NCBI GenBank assembly: GCA_012064385.1
Contig: QRDG01000418.1
Location: forward strand, 62,001 to 126,000
Direction: 5' to 3'
Source of the DNA: Puccinellia tenuiflora
Taxonomy: Eukaryota > Streptophyta > Magnoliopsida > Poales > Poaceae
Length of the DNA stretch: 64,000 nucleotides
Shown here piece after piece: positions 1 through 9,544 of this stretch (within the stretch, counting starts at the first letter, position 1; every line of letters starts with the position of its first letter). The notes beneath the pieces are model-generated. The model ran no database searches. It worked only from the letters and a program-made list of their open reading frames with translations, and was not told the DNA's origin. A program made the translations under genes and the position numbers.

Positions 1-802
1 AAGATCTCTCTAAGCTATTATCACAGAGTCACACATGGCACACACACTGTCACCGAGGCACCGTGATCACAACGGTGACTTCCGAACTCATACTAGATAA
101 CATCACTTGAGAAACATCATATCCATTACATAATCATCTATTCAATTATGTTAATAAACCTCATGATCACAACGAAGATCACATCATGGAAGAGAGAGAT
201 ACCACATAGCTACTTGCACAAGCCTCAGCCCCGACGAGGGACTACTCCCTCCTCATCGCGGGAAGCAGCGGTGTCGATGGAGATGGCTTCCGGAAGTCAA
301 TACTCGTCCCAGCAGGGTGCCGGAGCAGGATAAATCTGGCTCCCGAAACTTGTCGGCGATGGCGGGGGAGCTCTGTTCTGCTTCTAGGCAAATCCTTCAG
401 GGGTCGTGAGTTTTAGGTCACGAATTAATTTATAAGAATTGAAGGGGGACGAGGCGACGCCCGAGTGGTAGGGGCGACCCCTGGCCGCGGGTGGGCCCTA
501 GGCCGCGGCCAGCACCCGCCCCTGGGCTGTGGGCTGCCCCCAGGGTCGCCCTTCTGGCTCGGGTCTTCATTTGTCCAATAAAAAATCCCCGTAAATTTTC
601 GTCCAATTCCGAGAATATTTCCAGAAGTAACTTTCTGCAAGAAAAACATGACAAAAACAGGAAACTGGCACTAGGCATCTTGTCAATAGGTTAGTTCAAT
701 AAAATGCCTCAAAATGATATAATAAGATAGTAGAAACACGTGATATTGATGTAAAACAAGCATGGAACAATAAAAAATTATTGATACGTTTGACACGTAT
801 CA
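1..802 (-). mobile_element. Partial gypsy (Athila-like) LTR, 5' end on minus strand
   Basis: Read on the minus strand, the segment starts TGATACGTGTCAAACGTATC at 802 and runs off the left edge. A TGATACGT start followed by an AT-rich stretch and a GC-rich middle is the layout I know from Triticeae Athila-type LTRs (Sabrina/WHAM-like); the family name is from memory and not verified. The bases right of 802 are not purine-rich on the minus strand, so this looks like a 5' or solo LTR whose body would lie left of the window. No coding region is credible inside it; the GC-rich ORFs at 425-694 are LTR sequence. Confidence 0.6.
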
Positions 803-816
803 ATCAAGCGTCCTTC

Positions 817-1045
817 CGACGGTAGCCGTGCTTCCTTCATATGGTGGTCATGCTACTTCCCAACCGGTGGTTGTGCTAACTTCATAATGTGGTTGTGAAT
901 CTTTCAGAAGCACCGGCCGATTGCACTGGCTGATTTCAACCATACTTTCTTGGTGGTCGTGCTTCCTTAATATTGCGGTTGTGCTTCATTCATGTGGTGG
1001 ACATGCTTCATAAGGATGGTGGTTGAGCTTCCTACCGCGGTTGAA
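817..1045. repeat. Degenerate repeats of GTGGTTGTGCTTC type
   Basis: Variants of a 20-35 bp phrase recur: a 'tggtggtcatgct' or 'cggttgtgcttc' core followed by 'cttcatatg'-like spacers, with TGCTTC at 829, 960, 982 and 1004. The copies are too diverged for a single period. TGCTTC is the reverse complement of the GAAGCA word that dominates 1246-2125, so the two blocks stand as diverged inverted arms. Confidence 0.55.
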
Positions 1046-1245
1046 CAGTCAACTAGAGTGTCGCGGCGACGCAGGAGATGCAATCCTCGACATGATCGCA
1101 CATGATACTAAGGAGGTGGTTGTCCACGACGCCCTGTCGATGATCTATTGATGGTGAAACAATCGAGGTGACTGGTAGATCAGGTCGCTGGGGCACATCA
1201 ACGTGGCGGAAGCTAGGATAATATGTTCCCCTGAAACAAATATAA

Positions 1246-2125
1246 GAAGCATGAGCTTGGAATCAAATCCATCTGCATATACATGAAACCTAGGAAGCAT
1301 GGATGACACGAAGCAAAATTTCAATGCTATCGCCAGTTGGTGAGATGAGGATGCGAGATGCTCCTTAATGAAGTCGATGCTCCTTGATGAAGTCGAATCA
1401 TCACTGATTAATATATTGGGAAGCATGTAACAGCTACAGATTACATGATTGTATACAGAAGCAATCAATCCATATTGAGGAAATAAATAAATACTAATGG
1501 AGAAGCAAAAGCAAGAAAAGCAAAACAAAATGAATGTAGAAGTATTCATAGTTGAAAAGCATAATAATTCATTGTTGAAAAGTAGAATAATTCATTGTTG
1601 AAAGAAAATCAAAAAGGAAGAAGCATGGTTATATGCTGCAAACTATGTATACCAAAGAAAAACATATAGTATACATAGGAAACATGGATAATGCGAAGCA
1701 CGAGATCATCTCGACATAAATCATTTGTATCAGAAGCATTGCAATTTGAAATTGGAAGCATTGATATTTCTTAGAGCATAACGAATGATTTATCAATGCA
1801 CATCATTTATGTTGGAAACATATAGATTTCACCTTGAACCGTGAGCGTTGGAAGCAGCCTACCGCCTGCAGGCCGGAGTCAATCGTTGACAAGTTTGAAG
1901 CATAACAAAATCAATGTAAAAACATACAAATTCGAATAGAAGAATATATCATTTTTTGCCACTAAAATTTATCTTTACATGTATCCAACTTCATCAACAT
2001 CAGTATAAGACTTGGGAAGCATGCGTGAAGCCAAGAACAGAAGCATGCATATCAGTATATGCCACTCGCCCAGCAAAACAGTACAATACGTACATGGAAG
2101 CAGAGAATCTTGAGAAGCATGATTC
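1246..2125. repeat. Dispersed GAAGCA(T) word cluster
   Basis: I counted 16 exact GAAGCA words on the plus strand in about 880 bases, often as GGAAGCAT or AGAAGCAT. Chance expectation is about 0.2. Spacing is irregular, roughly 15-90 bases, so this is not a simple tandem array. It could be a heavily decayed minisatellite or a protein-binding cluster. Confidence 0.6.
1357..1394. repeat. 19-bp tandem duplication
   Basis: Two adjacent 19-base units, gatgctccttaatgaagtc and the same with one base changed (A to G at the eleventh base), lie within the GAAGCA-rich block. Confidence 0.85.
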
Positions 2126-2252
2126 GGCTAGTGAATCTTGAGATTTTTTATTTTTTGCCTCGGCATGGTCATTACTACTCTTAACGTACATACATCTAAA
2201 AACCAAGCAGATGCAAGATATAACCACATATTGGTTAAAGGAATCGGGTGTA

Positions 2253-2569
2253 TGTCGCACAAGGTGCGTCACGTGTGGAGCCAGACACGGGGGACACGCC
2301 TTCTACGAGTGCGTCTTCAGGTGAAGTTAGCAGTAACTGAGTTGTGACCTGCGTGTCACCTAGGTAGTGGATGTCAGCTGCGCCTGACGGGTGTTTAAGA
2401 GTCCTAGGGATCGGAGAAGGAAGGCAGGAAGGAATTGGTCACTTCTGTATCACCGTCTCTTTCCTCTCCTCCCCAAACTACTCACCTCTCATGTGTATCT
2501 CGAATTGAAACCTGAACTCCATTGTTGTACCATGGTTTGGTGATCTATATCATACACCGGGACACAACA
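2253..2569 (+). repeat. 5' LTR of Reina-type element
   Basis: It starts TGTCGCACAAGG and ends CACAACA, with the GTGTA duplication on its left. Its last 168 bases (2402-2569) align without indels to 5901-6068. Confidence 0.85.
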
Positions 2570-2571
2570 GT

Positions 2572-2583
2572 TGGTATCAGAGG
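2572..2583 (+). promoter_or_regulatory. Primer binding site (tRNA-Met type)
   Basis: TGGTATCAGAGG lies 2 bases after the LTR end. TGGTATCAGAG is the usual complement of the initiator tRNA-Met 3' end in plant retrotransposons. Confidence 0.85.
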
Positions 2584-2768
2584 CTTCGTTTCGATCCGAC
2601 ACGCCGCTCATACTCTCTAGATCTTGACCCGTAATTTGACTGAGAAGGTAGCTGGTTGCTCTCGAGCGATTCGGCACAAAATCCTGATCAGCGTTGGTCG
2701 ATTCGGAGGAGCAGGTCGCGACGGCACCGTTCAAGCCGAGTGCCCAAGTCCGCCACACCATCTCAGCG

Positions 2769-3951
2769 ATGGAGGCCATGGAAGCACGCTTACTGGAGAG
2801 GCTGAACAAGTTGGACGGCATAGCGGATCACGTCTTGGAATTGGGGGAAAAACTCGATCTACAGGCGGAGCGCTTAGATCAGCTGCAGATGAAGGTAGAT
2901 CTGTCAATGGAGAAGTTGGGGAAGTTAGAGGCAGACCAGATCTCATCGATGCGTGCAGCGGAGTTGCCGGGAAAGGTGCAAGCACCAGAGAATCATCACC
3001 AGGCTGCACCACCTCCAGCACCGGGGGACGGCATCATAGGTCCTCGCCCAGCGAGCGCTCCACAATTGCAGGTAACGCCCTTCCGAGCTTCGTGCCTCGA
3101 CTCACCAGGGAGTTCCCAGCAACAGGAGCATGTGCGTTTCACTGATGTATCTGAGGAGGCACCGACGAGGCGACAGTGGATGCCGCGCATGGATTTTCCT
3201 CGTTTTGATGGCACGGATGCAAGCATTTGGGTAGGCACTTGCAAAACCTTCTTCACGCTATACCAGATTGCACCCGGGTTTCAGGTGTCAGCGGCCACTA
3301 TGTATTTATCTGAATCTGCGGCTCATTGGTATCATGCGTTCAAGCGCACACACGAGCGTTTGACATGGGAACAATTCAGACAGGCTGTGTTGCTTGAGTT
3401 TGACATGGACACACACCGAGTCAAGATGAAAGAGTTGCAGCAACTCAGACATACTGGCATAGTAGCAGAGTATCGCCGTCAGTTTTGATCGTCTGGTTTA
3501 CAATATCAAGTTGTATGATCCGTCCACGGGGGGCATTATGTTGGTCACTCAATTTTTCCTGGGTTTGAAGGATGATATACGAGCTGCAGTGGAGTCACAG
3601 TTGCCTAACACGGTGCAGAAAGCAACTCTGATGGCATCGGTGCATGAAAGTATTTCTGAGAGCCAGAAGGCTGCGGCCAAGCCGGGTAAACAATTTTCTG
3701 CTTCGAACTGGAGAGAGACCAAAGGTAAATTTGCACAAGGAGACATCTGGAAAGCTCAGCAACTGAAAGATTATCGAAGAGTCAATGGGTTGTGTTACAA
3801 ATGTGGGGAGAAGTACACCCCGGGGCATCAATGTGCACACACAGCAACAACAACTCAGTTGAAGGCAATGCAATTTGATCAAGCTGAATTCCTATCAGAT
3901 GAAATATTGGAAGTCGTCACAGGATTGGAGACATTGACTTTAGAGGATTGA
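2769..3951 (+). pseudogene. gag pseudogene, Reina-type element
   Basis: Gag packages the element RNA in a virus-like particle. The frame opens at an ATG at 2769 (earlier in-frame starts are not ATG) with a coiled-coil-like leucine and glutamate-rich segment. The gag core at about 3180-3485 includes FPRFDGTDASIWV and HWYHAFKRTHERLTWEQF. A TGA at 3486 ends the first frame, and the protein continues in another frame from about 3490 to a TGA-free stop at 3949-3951. The zinc knuckle CYKCGEKYTPGHQC sits at about 3798-3840; this CX2C-X7-HXC form is typical of Reina-like chromoviruses. The frame break makes it non-functional. Confidence 0.85.
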
Positions 3952-3963
3952 GAGCAGCTTTCC

Positions 3964-4317
3964 TTGCATGCATTGAGTGGAGCTGAGAATGCAAACACAA
4001 TTAGACTTCCAGCAGTGATCAATGATCAGTCAATGCTCATGCTGGTGGATTCTGGGAGCACAACCAGCTTTGTGGACCAAATAATGGTGAGCAAGCTCGA
4101 ATTGATACCACAATCACGTAGCCCAGTCTTTGTTAAGGTGGCCAATGGAGACAAGTTGCTGTGTAATAGTGTGGTGAAGGATTTCACTTGGTACACTCAG
4201 GGGATCAAGTTCACCCATGACATGCATGTGCTGGACATGGGAGGATATGATGCAGTGTTGGGGATTGACTGGTTACAGAAATTCAGACCAATGAATTGTG
4301 ATTGGATAGCAAAATGA
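3964..4317 (+). pseudogene. Retroviral-type aspartic protease fragment
   Basis: The frame encodes the active-site motif LVDSGSTTSFVD (about 4045-4080) and, further on, DAVLGIDWLQKF, the flap/alpha-helix end typical of gypsy proteases. It would mature the gag-pol polyprotein. It is separated from gag by a stop at 3949-3951 and from RT by a stop at 4315-4317, so it cannot be made as part of a polyprotein from this copy. Confidence 0.85.
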
Positions 4318-4449
4318 ATTGAATTCCAATACATGGGCAGTTTGGTTAGGTTGCAGGGAGTTGTGCATAAACCCCAGGATCATTTGACAGAAATCTCAGT
4401 GGAACAAGTTATCTAGTTACACAATAGGAATGAGCTGTGGGCCATAGCA

Positions 4450-5690
4450 ATGTTGGAGACCAATTTGAAGGTGTCAACTTTACCTGTGCCAGATTCAGTG
4501 CAAGAATTGATACAGCAGTTCCGGTCCATATTTCAAGAACCCACTGAGTTACCTCCCTCAAGATCATTTGATCATGCAATTACCCTGTTACGAGGCACTG
4601 CTCCCATCAATGCCAGGCCATATAGATACTCTCCATTCCAAAAGGACGAGATTGAGAGACAAGTGGCTGAGATGCTCAAAACTGGAATTATAACTGCAAG
4701 TGTCAGTCCATTTGCATCCCCCGTCCTGTTGGTGAAAAAGAAAGATGGACAATGGAGATTTTGCATTGACTATCGAAAGCTCAACAAGTGCATAGTTAAG
4801 AATAAGTTTCCGATGCCAGTGATTGACGAGTTGCTCGATGAACTAGCTGGTACCAAATACTTTTCAAAACTGGACCTGCGGAGTGGCTACCATCAGATTC
4901 GAATGGTGGAGAAGGATGAGGAGAAAACGGCTTTCAAAACTCATCATGGACACTTTCAATTTCGAGTTATGCCTTTTGGTCTAACCAATGCGCCGGCGAC
5001 CTTTCAATGTGTCATTCCATTTTCTCAGGCTACATTAGGAAATTCATTTTGGTTTTCATGGACGATATCCTGGTATACAGCAAGTCTCTGTCTGAGCACT
5101 TAGAACATCTGAAGGTAGTGTTTCAAATTCTACAGCAGAACAACTTGTATGTCAAGCTGAGCAAGTGCCAGTTTGCTGCCACACAATTAGAGTATTTGGG
5201 ACATATTATTTCAGAGAAAGGGGTGGCAACGAACAAGTCAAAAATCGAAGCCATGCTGCACTGGCCAGCACCCACAAACTTGACTGAACTGAGGGGCTGG
5301 CTGGGTTTCACTGGATACTACCGAAAACATGTCAAGGACTATGGAATTTTGGCCAAACCTTTGACAAACCTTCTCCAACAACACAAAGCCTTTGTATGGA
5401 CAGAGGCAGCACAACAAGTATTTGACAAACTCAAACAGGCCATGATCAACACACCAGTGTTGGCTTTACCAGATTTTTCTTTGCCATTTGTCATAGAAAT
5501 TGACGCTTGTGATGAGGGGATTGGAGCGGTGTTGCTGCAACAGGGCCATCCCGTGGCTTATCTTAGCAGAGCATTGGGGGTAAACAACAAGCAGCTACCT
5601 ATTTATGAGAAAGAGTTTATGGCCATTATGATGGCAGTGGATAAGTGGGCGTCCATACCTCCAGAGGACACCATTTGTGATCAAAACTGA
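4450..5690 (+). pseudogene. Reverse transcriptase, broken into two frames
   Basis: Reverse transcriptase copies element RNA to DNA. The first frame (4450-5103) carries WRFCIDYRKLNK, FSKLDLRSGYHQIR and MPFGLTNAPATFQ. Near 5010 the reading shifts to the frame 5007-5690, which carries the catalytic FMDDILVYSK, then LEYLGHIISEKG and the start of RNase H (IEIDACDEGIGAVLLQQG). The frameshift lies just before the catalytic Asp-Asp pair. A further shift occurs near 5680. Motif order and spacing are normal for gypsy pol. Confidence 0.88.
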
Positions 5691-5890
5691 TCATAAGAGT
5701 TTATGTTGTTTGGATGATCAAGTGCTTCACACTAAATTGCAACGGAAAGCAATGACTAAGCTAATTGGGTTGCAATACAAGTTCCAGTATAACAAAGGTA
5801 GTAACAATGTACCTGCTGATGCATTGTCTCGAATTGGCCACAAAATGTCTGTGCAGGCAGTTTCTGTGGTGCAACCAGTGTGGCAATGTA
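5677..5890 (+). pseudogene. RNase H tail, truncated at deletion junction
   Basis: This frame continues RNase H with KTDHKSLCCLDDQ and the C-terminal NVPADALSR motif that ends gypsy RNase H domains. Homology stops near 5890, where sequence jumps to LTR. No integrase is present. Confidence 0.8.
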
Positions 5891-5919
5891 CCTTCTCCGA
5901 TCCTAGGGATCGGAGAAGG
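5891..5919. repeat. Perfect 13-bp inverted repeat with 3-nt loop at deletion junction
   Basis: CCTTCTCCGATCC, then TAG, then GGATCGGAGAAGG. The right arm is genuine LTR sequence (the same bases stand at 2408-2420). The left arm is absent from the 5' LTR, where the preceding bases are unrelated, so it arose at the junction. Confidence 0.9.
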
Positions 5920-6068
5920 AAGGCAGGAAGGAATTGGTCACTTCTATATCCCCGTCTCTTTCCTCTCCTCCCCAAACTACTCACCTGTCATGTGTATCTC
6001 GAATTGAAACCTGAACTCCATTGTTGTACCATGGTTTGGTGATCTATATCATACACCGGGACACAACA
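5901..6068 (+). repeat. 3' LTR remnant of Reina-type element
   Basis: 168 bases matching 2402-2569 with a constant offset of 3499 and only scattered substitutions. The first 148 bases of the LTR are missing. The GTGTA duplication follows directly. Confidence 0.9.
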
Positions 6069-6073
6069 GTGTA

Positions 6074-7374
6074 AAAGTAGATATTGAGGCAATGGAGATG
6101 GTGACCGTGAGCGGTGGGCTCATCTGGTTCTTAGTTGGCTGGAGTGGATCCTTACAGCTCGATTGTGTCGCCTCTGGACATGAACAGCGGCGAGGCAGTT
6201 AGTGCCGTCCCGGAGACACCTCCCCGCGGCGGAGCAGATCGACGAGCAGGGTCATGGAGGCAGCGCGGAGACCAGATCGGCGGCGCGCGGGTCGCGGGCG
6301 AGCCAGCGACGGGGCGCGCGTGTCGCTGTCTCGCGTGGGCAGCACAGATCGAAGAGGGAGCCGGGAATAAGCGGAGTGATTTGGGGATTTTTCTGTAACG
6401 GATCGTCTTAACCGGGATTTGGTACCGCGGGTTTAACTACGAAAAAAGGAGAAAATCGAGTCCGTCCAATGAAGACAAGATTAACGGCGTTGGAGCAGTC
6501 CGAAGGTTTGTTTCCCATCGGCCTCAGATAGTTAGTATCCTAATTAATAAGGAGTTATTACAAACTGGACTACTCTCGCAGCATCAAATCTCTCAGAGCC
6601 GAAAATTATGATACATTTTGAGAAAATGAAACTTTCATTGAAGAAAAGCATTTGGCACCCGCGGTTACCCAATGTTTCATTTCCTTCATAATCTTATAGA
6701 AAACCACCATAGGGCGGGAGGCGGCGTTTTGGGTCGTATGACCAGCTAGTCATACTATCTGGAGCGTTCATTAGGACATTGGGATGTGTTCGTGTCAGAT
6801 GTTGCAGGCTTTGGTGACTTTCTAAAATTACCGTATTGGGGAGTACGAGCATTGATGTAGACATTTAAGCAACCATTTAATGAGAGCCAGTACAGCAGAA
6901 CGTCCACGCTGATGCGGTGCAGGTATTTAACAAACTAAATGTAGCGTTGGTCCATAATTTTTCGCCGTCAACCTCTTACACGGTATCCATTTCAGCCAGT
7001 GCAAGGGTAGTGGACTAGATGCTCTCACTGTGGAAAAATAAATTCATATTAAAAAATTATGGAAAAATATCGGTTGTACATCTAGATATTTTTATTTCCG
7101 CACACAAAGTTCTGTAGAAAATTATATTTTTTGGGGCCTGTGTAAAAAAAGACCAAAAATGTTTTGTGAAAATTCATTTTTGGAACACAAAAATTTATCA
7201 TTTTTATACAAACCATACAAAATGTTATTTTTTTTCCTCAAAAGTTTGTGCGATAAATACAAAATGTTCATATGTAAACCTAAAAGTAGTTTCGGAGTTT
7301 TTTAACATTTAATATTAAAATGCATTTCCCATAATAAGATTAGATGTCCCATGAGTCAAAACAATGTGTCCTTA
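6074..7374. other. Unassigned spacer
   Basis: Right-hand continuation of the Reina insertion target. 6130-6400 is GC-rich with an 87-codon ORF (6135-6398) that has no recognised motif. 6990-7374 is AT-rich. I recognise no gene or element here. Confidence 0.5.
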
Positions 7375-8252
7375 CTATGCTCATGTTTTTAAAAATGTTT
7401 TCAAAACACATTTTGTAATGTCAAAACATCAGGCAAAAAAATGTCACGACTACATATTGACGTTATATATGCTCACAAAGTCGTTTAACCAAAAATCAAT
7501 ATTTTTGTGCCGTGTGTAGAAATGATAAAATTTGATGCTAAAAAGACTTTTCAAGAGACATCATTTTATTTTATTTTACATAGTCAACAAAAAATTGTCA
7601 GTTTACGAGAAAATTGGCATGCCCACATGAAACGCCGAGGCGCATGCACCAAACAAATTTTCATAAATTTTTAACACTTCAAGATATTTTTTCTGTTGGT
7701 GGGAGCATATGCTTCCATGTATTGAATTGGATTTCCTCGTCGGAGCGTGATGTTTTGATACCCGGTAGCATATGCTTCTGTTTTTTAAATTGTTTTGTAA
7801 AGACATGTCGACATGTCAAAACACTCGGACAAAAATTGTCACGACTACGTCTTGACATTCTATGGTCATAAAGACGTTGCAGCAAAACCCAATTTTTTTA
7901 ATGTCGTGTATAAAAAGATAAAATACGATGCTAAAAAAGTATTTTTATTACGAGACATCTTTTTGTCTTTTTACATAACCAGCAGAAATGTCGTGAAACT
8001 TGGCGCGCCAACATGAAATGCCGAGACGTATGCCGGTACACGCTAAATGTTTGTTCATATTCTTTTAACATTTTAAGATTTTCTTTTTCCAATGGCAGGA
8101 GCATATGCTCCGTGTGCCGAATTGAATTTTCTCGTCCTAGCGTAATGTTTTCGCACCCGGTAGCATATGCTCCATGTGTCGAATTGAATCTTCTCACCCA
8201 ATAGCATATGCTCGTTTTTAAAAGTATTTTATAAACACATTTTGAAATGTGA
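7375..8252. repeat. Diverged 395-bp tandem duplication with AGCATATGCT palindromes
   Basis: Unit 1 starts at 7421 (tcaaaacatc) and unit 2 at 7816 (tcaaaacactc). Matching landmarks keep an offset of 395-396: the 'gtcacgactac' phrase, 'gatgctaaaaa', 'acatgaaa(c/t)gccgag', and the palindrome AGCATATGCT at 7704/8100 and 7767/8162. A further palindrome is at 8203. The ends of a preceding and a following unit are visible at 7381-7420 and 8218-8252. Units differ widely, so the duplication is old. No coding capacity is convincing. Confidence 0.75.
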
Positions 8253-8626
8253 GTTTGTTTAGGCCTATAGTTGGGTGGTAGGTGTACATGCAGGTGACAC
8301 CATTAATTCTGTGGAGTAGTTTCGACGGTAGCCGGTACATAAAAAGTGCTCTCCATCTTGTTCCGTGAAGAGGATTGCTGGGCCGTGGTGCATAATGTGA
8401 GCTGCAGCTGTGGGACCGATCTCTGGCATATACAGTACATACTTTGCGAATACATGTGGGAATACACCTGGTGGTGGGAGATCACGAGGCAAAATGATGG
8501 TACAGATGATGTGATCATCTGGACCTACAAGCCAATACTGATTTCCGCATAGGGCGGCTCTTATTTGTTTCGGAACACCTGTACATTTCGTTCATGCCAA
8601 ATCTCCTAAGAGGTGAGGAGAGTGAG
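8253..8626. other. Unassigned spacer
   Basis: Overlapping short ORFs on both strands (8303-8552) show no family motif. I see no repeat or element end. Confidence 0.45.
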
Positions 8627-9130
8627 TCACACACAATGACCTTGTGGTTTGGGGCAGAAGAGCGGATCATGCCAAGCCACCATTTTTTTTAGAGGTTTTG
8701 TTGGCCAGTGATAGAAATCGATGATGTAGAGACCAAGCCAATCTTTAGAAGGACCTAAGCATAGTGGTTTAGCGGCAATGCGCGAATAGGTGGTCGACAA
8801 ACTGCGCGGATCTTTGGCAAAGAGGACAAAGGTCGCAATCTGGCCATCATCTTTTCTCAAGCTGGTTTGCCTTTCAAAACCTATTTTGGAGCGCAAGCCA
8901 CGCTAAGAATTTGATTTTGGGAGGCGCCCATGCATATTTTCCAAACCACTCATGCATATTTGGCAAAGAGGACAAACCACTTATTCGTGTTGTAGTGTAT
9001 ATAAACTGAGGCTGTCGAGTATTGACCGTTTGCCGTGAGCTTCCAAGTGATGCCATCCGCGACCTCATCCTCATGGTGGGTGCTTTGAAGTTGGATTCAA
9101 AGATCGACGAATTGCTCCATGTGAGCAAAG
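8627..9130 (-). pseudogene. LINE reverse transcriptase zinc-binding (zf-RVT) remnant
   Basis: On the minus strand the translation contains AWAPPKIKFLAWLALQNRF, the standard opening of the zf-RVT domain at the C-terminus of plant LINE ORF2. Degenerate text follows and ends with CLGPSKDWLGLYIIDF, matching the spacing of the downstream part of that domain. The cysteines are largely lost and the frame is broken between 8874 and 8896. Only this C-terminal piece is present; no 3' tail or target duplication was identified. Confidence 0.7.
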
Positions 9131-9194
9131 GAGAGGTCCTCAGTTTCAACAGCAACTGTCTGAACGTGAGGGCTTGTGTTTTGTGATTCCTCAC

Positions 9195-9544
9195 ATTCCC
9201 AGCATGCTGCTGGCTGGTATGTAACTATAGTCTCTATATTAGCACGAAGGGAGTAGCTTAGATAGGTAGAAGCTTGCTATAGCTAGGAAGAAGATTGTGT
9301 AAGAAGTGGATATATTTATTGAGCTAGGTCCGATGCATGCATGGACGCACATCGTCCTTTGAAAAGGGGAGGTCGGTGAGTGCATTTGCGTATCCTTTGA
9401 AACCCGAGTTAAAACTCTCGTAGTATTCCTGTTCAAGAGAAAACTTATCGTAGTATCTAGCTAGTAAAATGTCCCATTTATGTGCTTAATTTAGTTCTCT
9501 CATAAATTAAATCAAAGGATAGTATGTGCACAATGATGTGGGTT
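9195..9544. other. Unassigned spacer left of CACTA insertion
   Basis: No gene or element recognised. It is the left target flank of the CACTA derivative that starts at 9545. Confidence 0.5.

Larger units (their letters stand above)
803..2252. other. Unassigned spacer rich in GAAGCA / TGCTTC words
   Basis: No convincing protein, RNA or known element was found. The stretch is the pre-insertion target of the Reina-type element that follows. Its striking property is word composition: TGCTTC words with GTGGTTGTG-like phrases at 817-1045 and dense GAAGCA words at 1246-2125, listed separately. A 134-codon minus-strand ORF at 1145-1549 is hydrophobic but has no recognised motif and is not called. 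Confidence 0.6.
2253..6068 (+). mobile_element. Internally deleted Reina-type gypsy (chromovirus) element
   Basis: The element is bounded by a perfect 5-bp target duplication, GTGTA at 2248-2252 and 6069-6073. The complete 317-bp 5' LTR is 2253-2569 and a methionine-tRNA-type primer site follows at 2572. Gag, protease, RT and part of RNase H follow on the plus strand, all broken by stops and frameshifts. The end of RNase H, the integrase, any chromodomain, the polypurine tract and the first 148 bp of the 3' LTR are missing. The junction at 5890/5901 joins RNase H to LTR position 149. The CX2C..GHXC knuckle and short LTR point to the Reina lineage (inference). Confidence 0.85.

Noticed and set aside
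425..694. ORFs on both strands in the left-edge LTR
   Set aside because: GC-rich LTR segment, no homology recognised.
1145..1549. 134-codon minus-strand ORF with hydrophobic segments
   Set aside because: Lies in the GAAGCA-rich block; hydrophobicity follows from repeated words; no conserved motif.
6135..6411. 87- and 69-codon GC-rich ORFs
   Set aside because: Local GC-rich patch, overlapping frames, no recognised protein.
8303..8552. Overlapping 68-75 codon ORFs on both strands
   Set aside because: No family resemblance, no promoter, and shadow relation to each other.
9225..9260. ACGAAGGGAGTA-like end resembling a Stowaway MITE terminus
   Set aside because: No opposite terminal inverted repeat and no TA duplication found.
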